64,000 nucleotides of DNA from Terana coerulea (GCA_024811115.1 JAKOGH010000721.1:682001-746000), one strand, 5' to 3'. Counted from the first letter of the stretch, positions 1 to 14,763 are shown. Made by a program: numbers and translations. The notes: generated by a model not told the origin, from the letters alone.

Positions 1-2404
1 CCGTTCGATTCTGTCCCTTTGTACGAACAGCTACGGAATTTTGTATCAAAAGTTTCAGAATCAAGAAAACAGGTGGAAGATGCTTCAGGGCAACAGAAAC
101 TGCATCTAGTCAGCTTCTTGGAGAGTATCCTGGATCGGACGTGGAATGACATCAAGAGCGTATTCACTTCGTATGTGGTCGTTACGGACATCTACTCCCT
201 GTCTCATACTGACGGTACGCCAAGGACACTGCTGAGTGCTGCTGAGAGTCTAAAATGGCCGGCACCGGTGGATTACCGCGCGGCGAGCCCGGAGGAGAGG
301 AGAGGATTCGAGAAGGCATTCTACAATATGCTCAGGCTTCAAAGCATGTGCGTATCCTTTTTAATTGTTGTTTGAGGAGACTTATCAATCGTTGCTCAGC
401 CGAGAGAAAACGCAAGATTCCAAGCCGCGCCAGCGAAATGAAAGAGACGGTCTATATCCAATCCAAGCGCTTGTGCAACCACTGTCGCTGAGGTTCAAGT
501 ACCATTTTGAGGGGAGCAGGCAGACAAACCGTTTGGACAAGGTACCTCTGCTTGCCATTTCCGCCCACTCAAACGCTGATCAGGTCGCGTAGCCGGAGTG
601 GTACTTCACCCACATCCTCAATGGAGCACACGAGCACCGACCGTTTATGGAGACCATCATCCAACAGCTCCTTGTACAAACGGAGTACAAGAATATTGTT
701 GCCTGGCGCGAGTTCACGTTGCTTCTTCTCCCCTTACTTTCGCGGAAATTGCGCAAAACTGTCCCCGCGCTGATACCTCATCCACCCGTACTCGCACATA
801 CCATATATCAAGCACTTACTTTCGACAGTTCGTTGAAAGAGGAGGGCTTTGGCTTGGAGGGCACAAGTGCCACTTTGCCTAAGGAGAAGCAAAGTGAGAA
901 GGTCGGTTTGAAGGGCGGAGAACCAGACAAGTGGCAGGGCGTCAGCGAAGTCATTCTGGGCAGGAAGGAGTGGTTCGATGCATGGATGGAAGGGGAAAGG
1001 ATCTGTGAGAGCCTAGAATTATGCTTTCGACTATACATTGACTGTATGCCGCAGTCGCTATGGACCAGTACATGGAGATCATCAGCACTCAAGATGCTTG
1101 GCTCATAGCCGATGATTCCAATGATGAAGACAGCGAGACAACCATAGACCGCGAACTTCGACCAACAAACTCTGCTCGCAGGGTCAAGGCCCTCGTCGAG
1201 CAGGTCACAGGTCGGTCATGGCAATATTTGTGCCTTCAGCCGACTGATCGGGCTTCCTTGCAGACCGATACTCCCCATTACCGCAGTTTATTCACCGAAC
1301 ACGCTTCCTCATTATGGTACAGCTCCCACTTCTGGAATCCTACCACGCACGGATCTCGTCGTCGCTGGATGCTTTCGAGACCCTGTCATCCTCGTTCATG
1401 CGTGCAGTACCAGGTGCCTTGGGCGCTGATACCGGTCGGCTGGGGGACACAAAGAGGCTAACGTCCGGCGTCGAGGGCATCCAGCGGCTGTGCAAGGCCC
1501 TGGTGAGTGCGAAGTATATGGCGGCTGTAATGGAGGCGTGGGGTGAAGATTTGGTGCGTACCACAGATCAGACTAGAAGACGGGTCGCTGATTCTTCGCA
1601 GTTCTTCTTGGAACTCTGGACAGAGATCAGTCACAAAGCGGCTCTGCGTGCACGTGCGGAGGCTGCTTCGTCCCTACCTGATCCCAAGGCTATTCCGGAG
1701 GAAGAGGTCCCGGAAGGAACCATCTTTGAAGAGCTTGTGGCACAGTATGGCAAGCTGGTCGGACGCGCGGAGGAAATGGTTGTACAAACGGTGACGCACG
1801 AGGTTGAGGCCGGTTTGAAGGTGCACTTCCAAAGCGGCGGATCGACGTGCGTGTTCAAGATATGCTACCCACTTCTTGCGTACTTATAACTATCATAGGC
1901 AAAACTCACCAGCCAGCCCGCCCGGCGATGTCATTGCTCTGCCCGCCACGCTGCTCGGCCCCAGTGGCTCTCCTGTCCTCCCAACTGGCCTTCATTAACT
2001 CCTCGCTCCCACAAACCACCGTCACTGCGCTCTACCGACGCATCACCGCGCAGCTCTCCACGCACATCTTACAGCGCGCGATCATGTACCGTGGGCGCAC
2101 ACGCATCACGCCAACCGAGGGCAAGCGGATCCAGGCCGAGTGCGCGCTGTGGGCTGAGACGTGCCGCCATGTGTTAGCCCGCTGGCCCGCGTCGCGCGCC
2201 GAGGCACCGTGGAGAGCCCTCCTCCAGGCGGGGCGCATCATCGGCGCACAGGACGGGGCGTGGCGTAAGATTGTGGATGCGACGTTCGATCTGACGGGCG
2301 ACGCGGAATGGGAGAAGGAAATGCTGGAGAGCGTGGGTTACGCGGAGCTCAGTCGGGAGGACGTCAGTCAGATTGTGAGGGCCAGGGTGGACTGTGAGCG
2401 GTGA
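1..2404 (+). CDS. RINT1/Tip20-family tethering protein (5' partial)
   Basis: This gene enters the window already in frame and ends at a TGA at 2402-2404. The protein carries the RINT1/TIP20 signature: LSLRFKYHFEG, then PEWYFTHIL after an intron at about 541-591, then DRYSPLP and SYHARISSSLDAFETLS. Family members act in the Dsl1/NRZ complex that tethers Golgi-derived vesicles to the ER. At least five short introns are visible (about 332-365, 541-591, 1005-1056, 1212-1263, 1850-1896). The C-terminal part (LYRRITAQL, WEKEMLESVGYAELSREDVSQI) is typical of the family. Near 1961-1965 the reading frame changes between LPATLLGP and VALLSSQL, which is best explained by one extra base in the assembly. 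The start codon lies to the left of the window. Family assignment is confident; exact exon edges are less so. Confidence 0.85.
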
Positions 2405-2587
2405 GGCCAATCGTCGTCGGTATGTATATCAGTAGTCGCAATGGGTGGAAAGAGGGTATTTTCGGATGTATTGTTTCTTTGAATCTATACAAAATACATG
2501 GCAAAATACAATTAAGAGATCAAGGTACACAGCGCGACAACAACAGAACCGAGAGCAAGGCGAGAAGTAAAGCAGCTAACTGGGAGT

Positions 2588-5485
<2,898 letters not shown>

Positions 5486-7009
5486 GGCGACGGCTGTGGT
5501 GAGGTGAGGGCAACAGGGAGGAGGACGAGGGCCGAACAAGAAGATGCAAATGAACGCACGCGACGCACTTGCCCGCGAAAGTGTCTGCCCTAAATGATAC
5601 CTGAGGCGCCTGCACTTGAGCGTTACAATCACGTGTATTGAAGAGAAGCGCCCGATGGCCATTGGCCACTATACACTGTCCGACTCGGATGCCGCAGATT
5701 TGAAGTTTGCTATTTACTACTGTACTGTATGTAGTACTTATGTTCAAAGTGCTTCTCCCAAGCTTCCCCCTGACATGGGATGTAGGATTCCAAAAATTGC
5801 TTCAGAAGTCAGGATTGGATTTGTACAAAACTCATGCACAGAGGAGCTCCAAGCCGCTAGGCTCGTGGGTCTACCAGGCCGCCCCAAACTCATGACATGG
5901 GAATATCTTTGGCCGCTGATGAGTTCATTCAATGTACGGGCTTCATGTTTGAGACACATAGGCCCGGCCTGCATTGACCGCGACGGAAAGGGTCTATAAG
6001 TACGAGGACTGGACGGAGGGCCGAATGGACCATTTGCACACGCTGCGTACTCGAGCCTCGAAGCGACTTTGGGCCTTTCCGAGGATGCATGTTTCGGGCG
6101 TCGGGTGCTGACATCGAGCAATTATTAGCGGAAATTGCATGCGTCTTCTGACCGCCCTGACCACACTTCCCGGACAGAGATAGTGCAGAGATCTACAGAG
6201 ATCCAGTGTAATCGAAGTGTAATACTCAACTTTGCGCATCAATTGCGCATGGTACCAAATGCTACTCACCTCACTCCGAAACACGGACATTTTACCCCGC
6301 CAAATTCGCCCAGACTCCGCACGAGGAGGGCCTAATTACGGGGAGTTCTGTCTTCGGGAATCCTTAGCGCCCGAGGTGCGTGGGTCGGTAGGGGTGCCTG
6401 GGCCTGCGTCAGAGACAGCTTTGCCTCCGGCGACGCAATATGACGGCCATATCGGCGCGGGTAATTGAGAAATTTTTGGGACGATCCGACCATCTGAGAT
6501 GCGCAGGGGAAGATCCCAGGCACAAGGAACTGAACAGCCGCCCTGCCGCGAAAGAGAGGATCAAGACATTCACTTGCAGCACTGCGAAAGCCCCGGTGGC
6601 AACGACAGTTGCAAACACCTTTGGTATACCCATGTACAAGAAGAAATGTGTGACGGATAGAATACAATGCGAGGCGGAAACGAAACACAACTACGGATGA
6701 GCTATCGAGACAGCGTAAAGGAGTGTGGGAGCGACAAAGGTTGTCCGTCGCTGTCAGTTTTGTTGGTATAACTGGGTCCACAACAACCGTTCAGACCGCG
6801 ACAATCGGCGAGAACTAGACAACTGATCAGACAACGTGATAGCAGCCACGAGGATGAGACTTACGATTCAGAACAAGCCACCAACTACACATGGCTGTGA
6901 ACTAGTAATATACGGAATAAGGATAACGGGGTAACCTGAAGGATGTGTAAGTCGTGTCTTCATACGCAGGTGGATGATGAACAAACGCACCATGAGACTC
7001 GAGGGGCAA
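5486..7009. other. Gene-poor intergenic stretch left of the peptide precursor
   Basis: No conserved protein is recognisable between the MCM3 start and the repeat-peptide gene. The only item worth noting is a weak minus-strand candidate starting at ATG 6633: MGIPKVFATVVATGAFAVLQ is hydrophobic like a signal peptide, and a Cys-containing reading frame follows if a very short intron (about 31 nt) is removed. That intron is shorter than all others in the window, so the candidate is doubtful. The rest shows no repeats or clear promoter elements. Confidence 0.4.
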
Positions 7010-7418
7010 TTATTGTTCAGTTCCGAATATCCGCTTCCACCAGGTCTGGCGGAACTGAGGAAAGGTGAGTTTTGGACTTCCACACTTGAGTGAAGAAGAC
7101 GTACGTCGCGTGCTTCATCTTCGCGTTTCCATCCAGCAGTCTCAAACTGACGCTTCCACCCAGTGGTCTCAAATTGACGCTTCCATCCGGCAGTCTCGAA
7201 TTGACGCTTCCACCCCGTAGTCTCAAACGAGCCACGCTTCCAACCTGCGTTCGAGTAGATGCGAGCTTCTACTGCCTGTTCGAGCGCTTGTCAGTACGCG
7301 GGGCGTCGCGACGGCGCGTCTGGGGACGTACTGCTTCAGGTGCAGGCTCCGCGATGGGGGCGGCGGCCGCAAAGGATGCGAGTGCGAGCGTGGTGAGGGC
7401 GGCAACGGGGAACTTCAT
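7010..7418 (-). CDS. Secreted Kex2-processed repeat-peptide precursor
   Basis: Three exons (7332-7418, 7105-7275, 7010-7054) join in frame into a 100-residue protein. Exon 1 encodes a classical signal peptide (MKFPVAALTTLALASFAAAA) followed by a short proline/alanine pro-region. Exon 2 encodes repeats each closed by Lys-Arg: NAGWKR, GSFETTGWKR, QFETAGWKR, QFETTGWKR, QFETAGWKR. Exon 3 adds FRQTWWKR and a short tail IFGTEQ before TAA. Both introns (56 and 50 nt) have GTACGT donors and CAG acceptors, and the first has a TACTGAC branch-like motif. KR after each repeat is the cleavage site of the Golgi protease Kex2. By family logic this is a KEP (Kex2-processed repeat protein), the class containing the alpha-factor precursor, Ustilago Rep1 and dikaritin RiPP precursors. 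Expected products are heptapeptides such as QFETTGW. Their function is unknown. No UstYa-like oxidase was recognised nearby. Confidence 0.78.
7123..7233 (-). repeat. 27-bp tandem repeat coding QFET(A/T)GWKR
   Basis: Three 27-bp units and one 30-bp first unit lie in tandem. Each encodes a phenylalanine-glutamate-threonine core ending in GWKR. Unit length is an exact multiple of three, and the encoded KR is kept in every unit although A/T alternates before GW, so the repeat looks selected at the protein level. Confidence 0.85.
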
Positions 7419-8930
7419 GGCGGGGGGAGTGGGCGGTTGAGGGACAGCGAGGAGGCAGGGGTCAGGAACGGGAAGGGGAAGGGAGCAAGTCTATAAGTAC
7501 TGCGCCGTGTGACATTGCTCAGCCGAGACCGAAACATCAAAAAGACAGCGTCTTCGATCGCTCCAAAGCTTTGCACGTGTCGGAGTCTCCCCAGATAAGC
7601 CCAAAGAGGCAATTCGGGCGGTTCGGTAATCGATCCAGCCCCGGCATGGGGTCGGCATGCCGTGCACGTCCCTGATTTGGAAGCAGACCGACACCAGATG
7701 CAGGCACACGATCCGCAAATCTCGGCGTCTGTCAGCGTGTGCGCCCTGACGTTCCTGGAAGTTTTGTTCCCATGGCGTGCCTGCCCGCTCCGCCCGAAGC
7801 CCAGACCGAAACCGCTCCACTCCGCCCATGTTTTGACGACTCGACCCAAGCAGCAGCAGCGCCACAATTGCTGGGGCGACAGGCAACGACGACGGACAAT
7901 AACTGCAGTCAGCGGAGCCAAGGGCAGACCAGCATCGGGGTAGGGTGCTGACATCGATGGTCACTCGTGCGGACGGTCCGGCCGTCGTTAATTGCGCAAG
8001 CACAATTAACCCTCGCAATATCGAGCGGACGTCCAAATCGCAAGCTGCAGCAGACCAAAACGGACGCAGACGCGCAGCAAACACATCGGTGCATGGTCGG
8101 ACAGGCAGTCAGCCTGTTTGTCACAGACTCACAGCCTGACGCTTGTCGGAACCCGGCTCAGAGCCTATAGGAAGCATGGTCCGACTCAAGAGCGGGTGCT
8201 TACCTGGAACCTTGCTAAGGATAGCCACGACAATTGTCGGGTCTGACCTCTGACGATACTGCAACCCTGTTATCGTCCCTCCATGCTTGTTCCATACAAC
8301 ACCAAAGTAGTCTCCGTTGCTGACTATAAACTAGTGTCAAAGACAGTCGACGATATCTAACACCAAAGGCATACGCGCGGTCTTAGGCACTGACGCCACA
8401 AAGAAGACAATCAGAAAGCGGAGGCGGCCCTCGGGGGACTAGTGGAACATACCAGCAATGTGCACGGATAATGCGAGATCATGCGTTGTGCAGCTGAGCG
8501 TCATGGCGGGACAGCACCTTACGCTATGCAAATATATCAAAAGATTTTCTCTGCAGAGCACGGCTCGTGTGGGATGGGCGTGATGCATCACCTGGCGGGT
8601 TCAGGTCTCGGCGAGCATCCACCGGTCACAGCTGGTCACAGCTGGGCACAGCGACGAGATCTCGAGAACCTTAAGCTGCATAAGCTTTCGTATGCAGTCT
8701 CCATCTCCCACGCCCCGCAGCGAAGCAGCTGCGATATGTATCAAGGCGGCCGCTTTGGGGCACCACCTTCTTCCCTATTTGTCATGTTGATCCGCGCGAT
8801 GAATGGGCAAGACCACGGCGTTGGGCAGCGTTCAAAGCTTGCTGCCAGATGCTTTGCTGCACACCGGGACGCGGAGACTGTCTGGCGGACTGGACAAAGA
8901 GGCTCTGAGCTGAGGCTCAAACTCACGAGC
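7419..8930. other. Intergenic DNA without recognisable genes
   Basis: The stretch immediately upstream of the precursor (7419-7490) is pyrimidine-rich on the minus strand, as expected for a fungal 5' leader. Beyond it I find no conserved protein, RNA gene or mobile element. Long open frames on both strands here lack similarity to any family I know and look like by-products of GC-rich sequence. Confidence 0.5.
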
Positions 8931-8968
8931 CCTCTTGCCCAGTCCACCGACACTCTGAGGACGCAGCA

Positions 8969-9693
8969 GATACCCGCTCAGGAGACCAATGAATGGTATT
9001 GCAAAGGGAGGAACGCTGGAGCTAGGGTTATGGGTTTGCGCGCGGGTCACAAGGGAGCCCTGCAAGTCTGCACGCGTCGACCTGCCTTACATGGCAGACG
9101 GCATAATGGACGGACGGCATTAGAAGATGGAAGACTCACAAGGTGCCTGGTAAGGATTTACCTCAACACGGCGTGTCATTCGCAGGCGACTGGAGATGAA
9201 GCGGGAGCGGCGCCCAGGGCTGACAAGTGCCAGCTAGCGTCGTGCGGTATGCCAGAGCGGCCAAACCCCGGACGGGCTGGGGCGCCAGTGCTTGGAGCAG
9301 ACCAAGCTGCCGCGGATACCCGCTCAAGGGATCGGCGGCATTGCAGGGAGGGGAGCGCAGGGGCTAGGGTTATGGGCTTGCGCATTGCACCTTGAGCTGG
9401 GGTCACAAGCCGGTCACAAGGGAGATCGGCCAATGGGGACACGGCCCTGTAGGGCCCGCACGCGCTGTCTGCTGCTACGTGACCGGACATAGCAGACAGC
9501 ATAATGAACGGACGGCATTAGAAGACGGACAACTCACAAGGTACCTGGTACGGGTTCACCTTGACATGGGATGTCATTGGCAGATGACTTGAGATGAAGC
9601 AAGAGCGGCGTAAAGACGCCAGCTGGGGTGTGCGATATGCCAAAAGGCGGCCAAAGATCGGATAGACTGGGGAACAGGGCCCGAGACAGACCT
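8969..9693. repeat. Imperfect direct tandem duplication, period about 345-400 bp
   Basis: Two diverged copies (about 8969-9302 and 9312-9693) share blocks such as GCTAGGGTTATGGG (9021 and 9363), GGACGGCATTAGAAGA (about 9111 and 9510) and GAGATGAAGC. The spacing changes from about 342 to 398 bp because the second copy holds an extra segment of roughly 55 bp. No coding frame is shared convincingly between the copies. The source could be a decayed mobile element or a local duplication. Confidence 0.7.
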
Positions 9694-9827
9694 GAGCTTG
9701 CACGAACCGGTCGCAGGATGCAACCGTCAACCAATGGTGGCTAAATGGAGTGGCATCCAATCATGATAGGGAAAGAATATGCAGATGAATGATGTCATGC
9801 GAGCAGTGGTACATGCAAGTGTGATGT

Positions 9828-11906
9828 TTAGTCCTGTACATTGGTCTTAGCCTCTATGGGAAGACGCGTGAAGACGACATGCTTACCCATAATTTAATAA
9901 GTCCGTCCCACGACGCAGTGACGACTTTAGACTGCAAACAAGTGCCGATGGCGCGTTAGCAATGATCCGATGCAGTGAACAGTCCCACGTACGGATTCGT
10001 GCGGCAGCCACTCGTGCGCGATGACCACCTTCGAGTGCGCTCGCAAGCGCGACTTGATGCGGCCCGTCTTCCACTCCCAGAACACGATGTTGCCCTCGCC
10101 GTCGCCACTGCTTATCCACTTGCCGTCGGGCGAGAAGCCGACCTGGCAGGCGTAGCCCGCGACGGAGTGCCCTGCAAACCGCTTGTTTCTTGCCTGCCGG
10201 AAGTTGTCCGTGCTGTACACCAAGATTTGGTTGTCGAGCGACTGCGCGGCAAAGTACTTCTCTGGACAAAAGGTTCAGCGCAGCACCGGAGATCCGCTTG
10301 GCTGCATGATGGAGAGCTTACTGCTGGGATGCAGGGTGACTGCTGGCATCGAATGCATGTACGGCTCGGCGATGTATTTGATCACGACGGGGATATCGAA
10401 GTCCCATGCACGTATGGTCTTGTCGTCCGACGTCGTGACAAAACGACGGTTCTCATCAACGAACGTGATGCTGTTCACAGGCCCGAGGTGCTGGTCGTAC
10501 TCCTGGGTAATCTCCCCGGAGTTCATGTCATACTGCGACGCGGGACTCAGCGCTGCAACCGTCGGAGAGAGTCAAGGTGCGCACCTGGATGATCTTTTTA
10601 TCGGACATGCCGGCGAGGAAGATGTGCTGCTTGTCTTCATCCGGGTGGAATCGTACGACGTACGGAATCTTGCCGTTGCTGAACCGCTTCAAGCACTGTC
10701 CGGTCTCGGTATCCCAAAGCTTCATCTGGCGGTCGTACCCACACGACAAGAACTTACGGCCGTCGTTGGAGAAGGTCACGTCCTTGACTGCCTTCATATG
10801 TCCATGGAAGGTCCGCAAACAGTTCCCGTGTGTATAGACATCCCACAGCTATCATTTTGAATGGTGTTAACATGAACGCTTCTCGACTAGAAGCCAGATG
10901 CGCACCTTGATCTTCGTGTCCATTGAGCCGCTGAGCAGCAAATGACCTGTATTCGGGAACAAGCGAATGACTGACACGGCTTGGGTGTGGCCAGTCCAGG
11001 TATGTATGCATGTCTTGGGGATGAATGTCTCCTGCGAGCCAGACTCGTGGTGTAGCTGCGGTGCCTCCGCGATGGGGGGCGACATGTACGTGCGGCCTTG
11101 GTAGTCTGTGAGCGACTTGCCGTGGAACACCGACGACTCCAGTCCTGGGGCGCCGCGCTTTGGCTTCGCCTTCTTGATCTGCACCTCTTCCTCGGACGTC
11201 TCGTCCTCGTCTTCGTCTTCAAAGGCTTCAGCAGGCGGCGTAGCCACCTCCTCGCCCGCCCAGCGCGCCCATGGGCCTTCGTACGCGCCATCGCCCTCAA
11301 CCACCTCAAGATCCCCCTTCCCCTTACGTTTCCTCTTCAACTCTTTCTTCGAGGCACGAGGGGCTTTAACCTGGCCGATAGTGGCGAAGCCATTGGCCTG
11401 CGCCTTCTCGAAATTGCCAATGACCGCGGGCGCGTTGGGGTCTATTGACGGGTTTGCGGAGTAACCGAGGATGGACTGCGTCAAATGCTGTTGCCGGAAG
11501 GCATGCTCAGACATGGCCTGCTCCTCGACGTGTCCGGCGAGCGCGTTTTGGTTCAGAAAGCGGCCGCGGTCACCAAACGGGTTCTCGGGCCCTTGTATTG
11601 GTAGTGTCATGTCTGCATAGTTGATGTTCACATTCATTTGCGTATCGGTTGGTCGAATGACTAGCGATGTCTGGTGAAGTGGATCCTGCATACACCCATT
11701 AGAAACATTCTCATGGAGTATATGCGCTGTGTTTGTGCTCACCTCTGAGAGAACATGCGGGGCAGCTTCCACCTTCAAGCTGGAGGAAGACGCTTCCTCA
11801 ACGCGTGGCTTTTTGCTATCGGGAGACTTGTCAGCCCAAAAGCATCGTTCGTAGCTCCCACAGGAGCATCATCTTCGCCTGAAGAGTAACCAGCAACAAG
11901 AGACAT
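9828..11906 (-). CDS. PRP17: Pre-mRNA splicing factor PRP17/CDC40 (WD40)
   Basis: This is the WD40 spliceosomal factor needed for the second catalytic step of splicing. The N-terminus [15 protein letters not shown] starts at 11906, followed by the family segments [11 protein letters not shown] and an acidic/basic linker. The WD40 propeller includes [48 protein letters not shown] and [17 protein letters not shown]. The last exons read [15 protein letters not shown] and, after a final intron, D plus stop at 9828. Six short introns are visible. One base seems to be missing between 11810 and 11840, most simply in the T5 run at 11810-11814 (A run on the coding strand): the frame of AFGLTSL and that of [11 protein letters not shown] differ by one. 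The start lies 194 bp from the divergent Myb/zinc-finger gene. Confidence 0.93.
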
Positions 11907-12100
11907 GGTGGCAGGAGCAGACGAACGAGCCTAAAGTGGGCTGTTACGTAAGCAGACCAGGACCCTTTCAAGAAGCGCGCAGCTCAATCTCGGAGTATTT
12001 ACCTCTTGCTCTCTGCTCGGTGCTCGGTGCGCAACTGGCTGGCTCGACGAACGACCCCTTCACGAACGGCGACGCAGTGGTGGGCAGGGGACCACGGCTC
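11907..12100. promoter_or_regulatory. Divergent promoter region PRP17 / Myb-zinc-finger gene
   Basis: The start codons of PRP17 (minus) and of the Myb-like factor (plus) are only 194 bp apart, so both promoters must lie here. No clear TATA box was found. Shared regulation is possible but not shown by the sequence. Confidence 0.5.
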
Positions 12101-14291
12101 ATGACCGAGAAATGTATCGGCAAACCATGGACGCAACACGAAGATGACCTCCTCGTGCAGGCGGTGGCGATACACGGCGAGAACGACAACTGGATGAACG
12201 TCGCCGCCTGCATCCCTGGCAGGACGAACAAGGCGTGCAGAAAGGTGCGGCTGTCTCTGTCTTGTACGGCCCAGGCTCGAACAGACTTCCGGTGTAGCGG
12301 TGGCTGCATTCTCTCTCCCCTAACGTCAAGAAGACGGCGTGGACCGTGGAGGAAGATGAGCTATTGCGGACCCTCTATGCTAGACATGGAGCCAAGTGGT
12401 CCGTGATCGCAAGATCTATCCCTGGCAGGACCGACGACGCTTGTTCCAAGCGATATCGAGAGGCGCTGGATCCGACTCTCAGGAGGGACGAGTGGACTTC
12501 AGAAGAGGATCAGCATCTCCTCGATGTCTACGCACGCTTGGGACCTCAGTGGGGCAAGGTTGGCAAGAGCTCAACAGGGGCACTCTGGCTTGCCGCAACA
12601 GGTACGCCCCATTTGGTCTTACTTTTCAGGGTGAAGGCCAATGACCTCTGTAGGTGGCGGTTGCTCGACAGGAAACGACGGGCCTCTGTGCCACAGGAGC
12701 AGCTGGTCTCAACACCGCTTGTCTCACCGTTTCCTGGAGAGATTGACAGCGCATCTGCGATGACAGCATCCTGGGCACCTATCCAATACATGCAGTCCCC
12801 TCCGTACTGGGAGACTGGAATGTCGTATCCGTCCATGCAGGGCAGTCTCTCTGACCATCTCGCTGTCGCTGACTCTGTCTACCTCTCTCCTGAGTATTCC
12901 CCTACTTACTCACCTGAGTACTCGCCTCCTCAGCTCTATTCTCCGCCGCACGCTACGAACCTTCACGACACGACATTCAGCCATCCACAGCCACCCACAC
13001 CGCCTTTCAACTTCAATTCTTCCTCCTCGCTGTGCAAGGCCCTCTCTTTGCCGACCCTATCCCCTCCGACTTCCTATCTCTCCACACCAGCTCCCATCCG
13101 CCAACCTGAATTGCATAACGTTATATCACAACTTAATTCCGAACCTTTACCCGCCGCGAGTCAGCAGCCCTCTTTGCAGCCACGCTCTGCAACACAGCCA
13201 TCTCTCGCGAGTGATGACGCTGCTGGATTGCCGAGGCTAGGCTCCACCGACATCTCTGTCCCCATCCCGTTCCCAAACTCCCCCGTAGAGGCTGGTCCTG
13301 GCCATGAAATCAGCTATCCGACGCATGCTGTGATTTCTGCTGGTGTAGGTGGTATTTCCTCGGAACCCTCGGCAGCTTCTCCCACGGAAGCCAAGTTATA
13401 TCCGACTCCTGCGTCGTCTCCGCGTGCGGAAGAGGGCGCGGGTAGTGTCAATCCAGCTACGTACGTTGATGGCATGGATCCTAGGCGTCATTACCGGACC
13501 CCCGCGGAGAAGAAGAAGGCAGCTGTAGGCAACCATGCTCGACGCAAGATCAAAGAGGCCGGTCCTCCACCACGACTGTCCGCTAAACTGCCTGTCACTT
13601 CTGAGTGAGTCGTTGGTAGTTGGAACGTGCCTTGCAAACCCCGAGCTGACGCGCGTTTCAACAGTGTGCACGCGTACGTCTGTGGAAATGAAGCTTGCTG
13701 GCCGAATGGTGCGGGTGCTAGCTTCAGCTGCTACGCGACCTCCCAAGAGCTCTACGACCACTGGAAGGTCGAACACGCTGAGGACACCTCCTGCCAAAGG
13801 CCGTTCATGTGTGGAATCGAAGGGTGTCGCCGTGGGTGGAGGGTAAGCGCTTTGGCCTCAACATTATCTCCGGATACTCACGAGTTACAGAGCATCAATG
13901 GGCTCCAGTATCATCTCCAAATGTGAGCCCAACCGTGGCAATTGTAAGATACTGGCTCTGATGATGTATTCTTAGATCCAAGGCGCACTTCCAGCAGGCT
14001 GTCAGCGCGAAGTTGATGAGTCATCCAGAGACTATCGTGCCACCGCCGATGGACCCGGAAGGCCCGAAGAAGAAAATGTATCCATGCTCTCATGCTGGCT
14101 GCCCCAACCAATATAGACAACTAAGTGGACTGCGATACCATCTGGCTCATGTACGTGGTTAGATTTACCACTTGTTCACACGCTAATTATACTGTATTCA
14201 GGGTCATCCGCAAGACCTGCCCACGCAACTGGATTTACTACCTCCCGCTCTGGCGAAGAAGGTCGAGGAGAAGATCCACGGGAAGTTGTGA
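12101..14291 (+). CDS. Myb-repeat protein with C-terminal C2H2-type zinc fingers
   Basis: The N-terminal third has three Myb/SANT repeats: KPWTQHEDDLLVQAV..CIPGRTNKACRKRW, TAWTVEEDELLRTLY..IPGRTDDACSKRY and DEWTSEEDQHLLDVY. A long Ser/Pro-rich middle contains SPEYSPTYSPEYSP. The C-terminus has zinc-finger-like modules, YVCGNEACW..DHWKVEH, PFMCGIEGCRRGWRSING and YPCSHAGCPNQYRQLSG..YHLAH, ending with KVEEKIHGKL. Introns are visible near 12246-12298, 12592-12650, 13605-13664, 13842-13891, 13923-13976 and about 14153-14201. The third Myb repeat needs one extra base near 12561-12563: WGKVG then reads on as QELNRGTLACRNRW, the family form. The protein is probably a nuclear DNA-binding regulator; the target genes cannot be read from sequence. 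Confidence 0.78.
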
Positions 14292-14763
14292 CTTCATTGT
14301 GATGGCACGCGAACCATAGCTTGAGACAGTAAAGGACTGGAAATTATGTGTTAAGTTTAGGGAAAGTATGCCAAGGCTAGTCCGCAGGTATTTACACCTT
14401 CAACTGGTGCTCTCATTTACGCTCGTCGTGGGATATCGGGCACCCGAGTGGTGCGGTGTGTGAACTCGCTCATCTGTAGCAAATAGCAACCCCTAGCAAT
14501 ATACCCGAATAATGTATGCGCCAGAGATGGCACAAACGCGTTCTTTTTGACACTCAAGCAGGAGCATTTCTGACATTGACAAGCGTGCCGGTGCATTGCG
14601 CAAGACTACTCGAGAAGCGCCCACAGAACCCGCGCGGCATTCTTTGTGAAGTTGCCCAACGTTGCTCACATATGTTCTTCGACCGGACCATGAACTCACC
14701 CTGAAAGCGCTGCTTATTCTTGCTCGACTTCGTTCGCTGTTCCAGAAATAACACTGCCGACTC
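14292..14763. other. Intergenic DNA, nothing recognised
   Basis: Between the end of the Myb-like gene and the UGO1 start I see no gene, repeat or RNA. The last 100 bp before 14764 should contain the UGO1 promoter and leader, but no TATA box is evident. Confidence 0.5.

Noticed and set aside
6868..7083. Unspliced downstream extension of the peptide precursor
   Set aside because: Reading through intron 2 gives a long featureless tail, whereas splicing gives another KR unit and an immediate stop, with good donor and acceptor motifs.
7489..7500. TATA box for the peptide precursor
   Set aside because: CTATAAG reads in the plus direction, whereas the precursor is on the minus strand; a similar CTATAAG also occurs near 5994 without a gene.
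8481..9395. A 304-codon open frame on the plus strand
   Set aside because: It crosses the tandem DNA duplication without keeping the same frame in both copies and lacks any recognisable domain.
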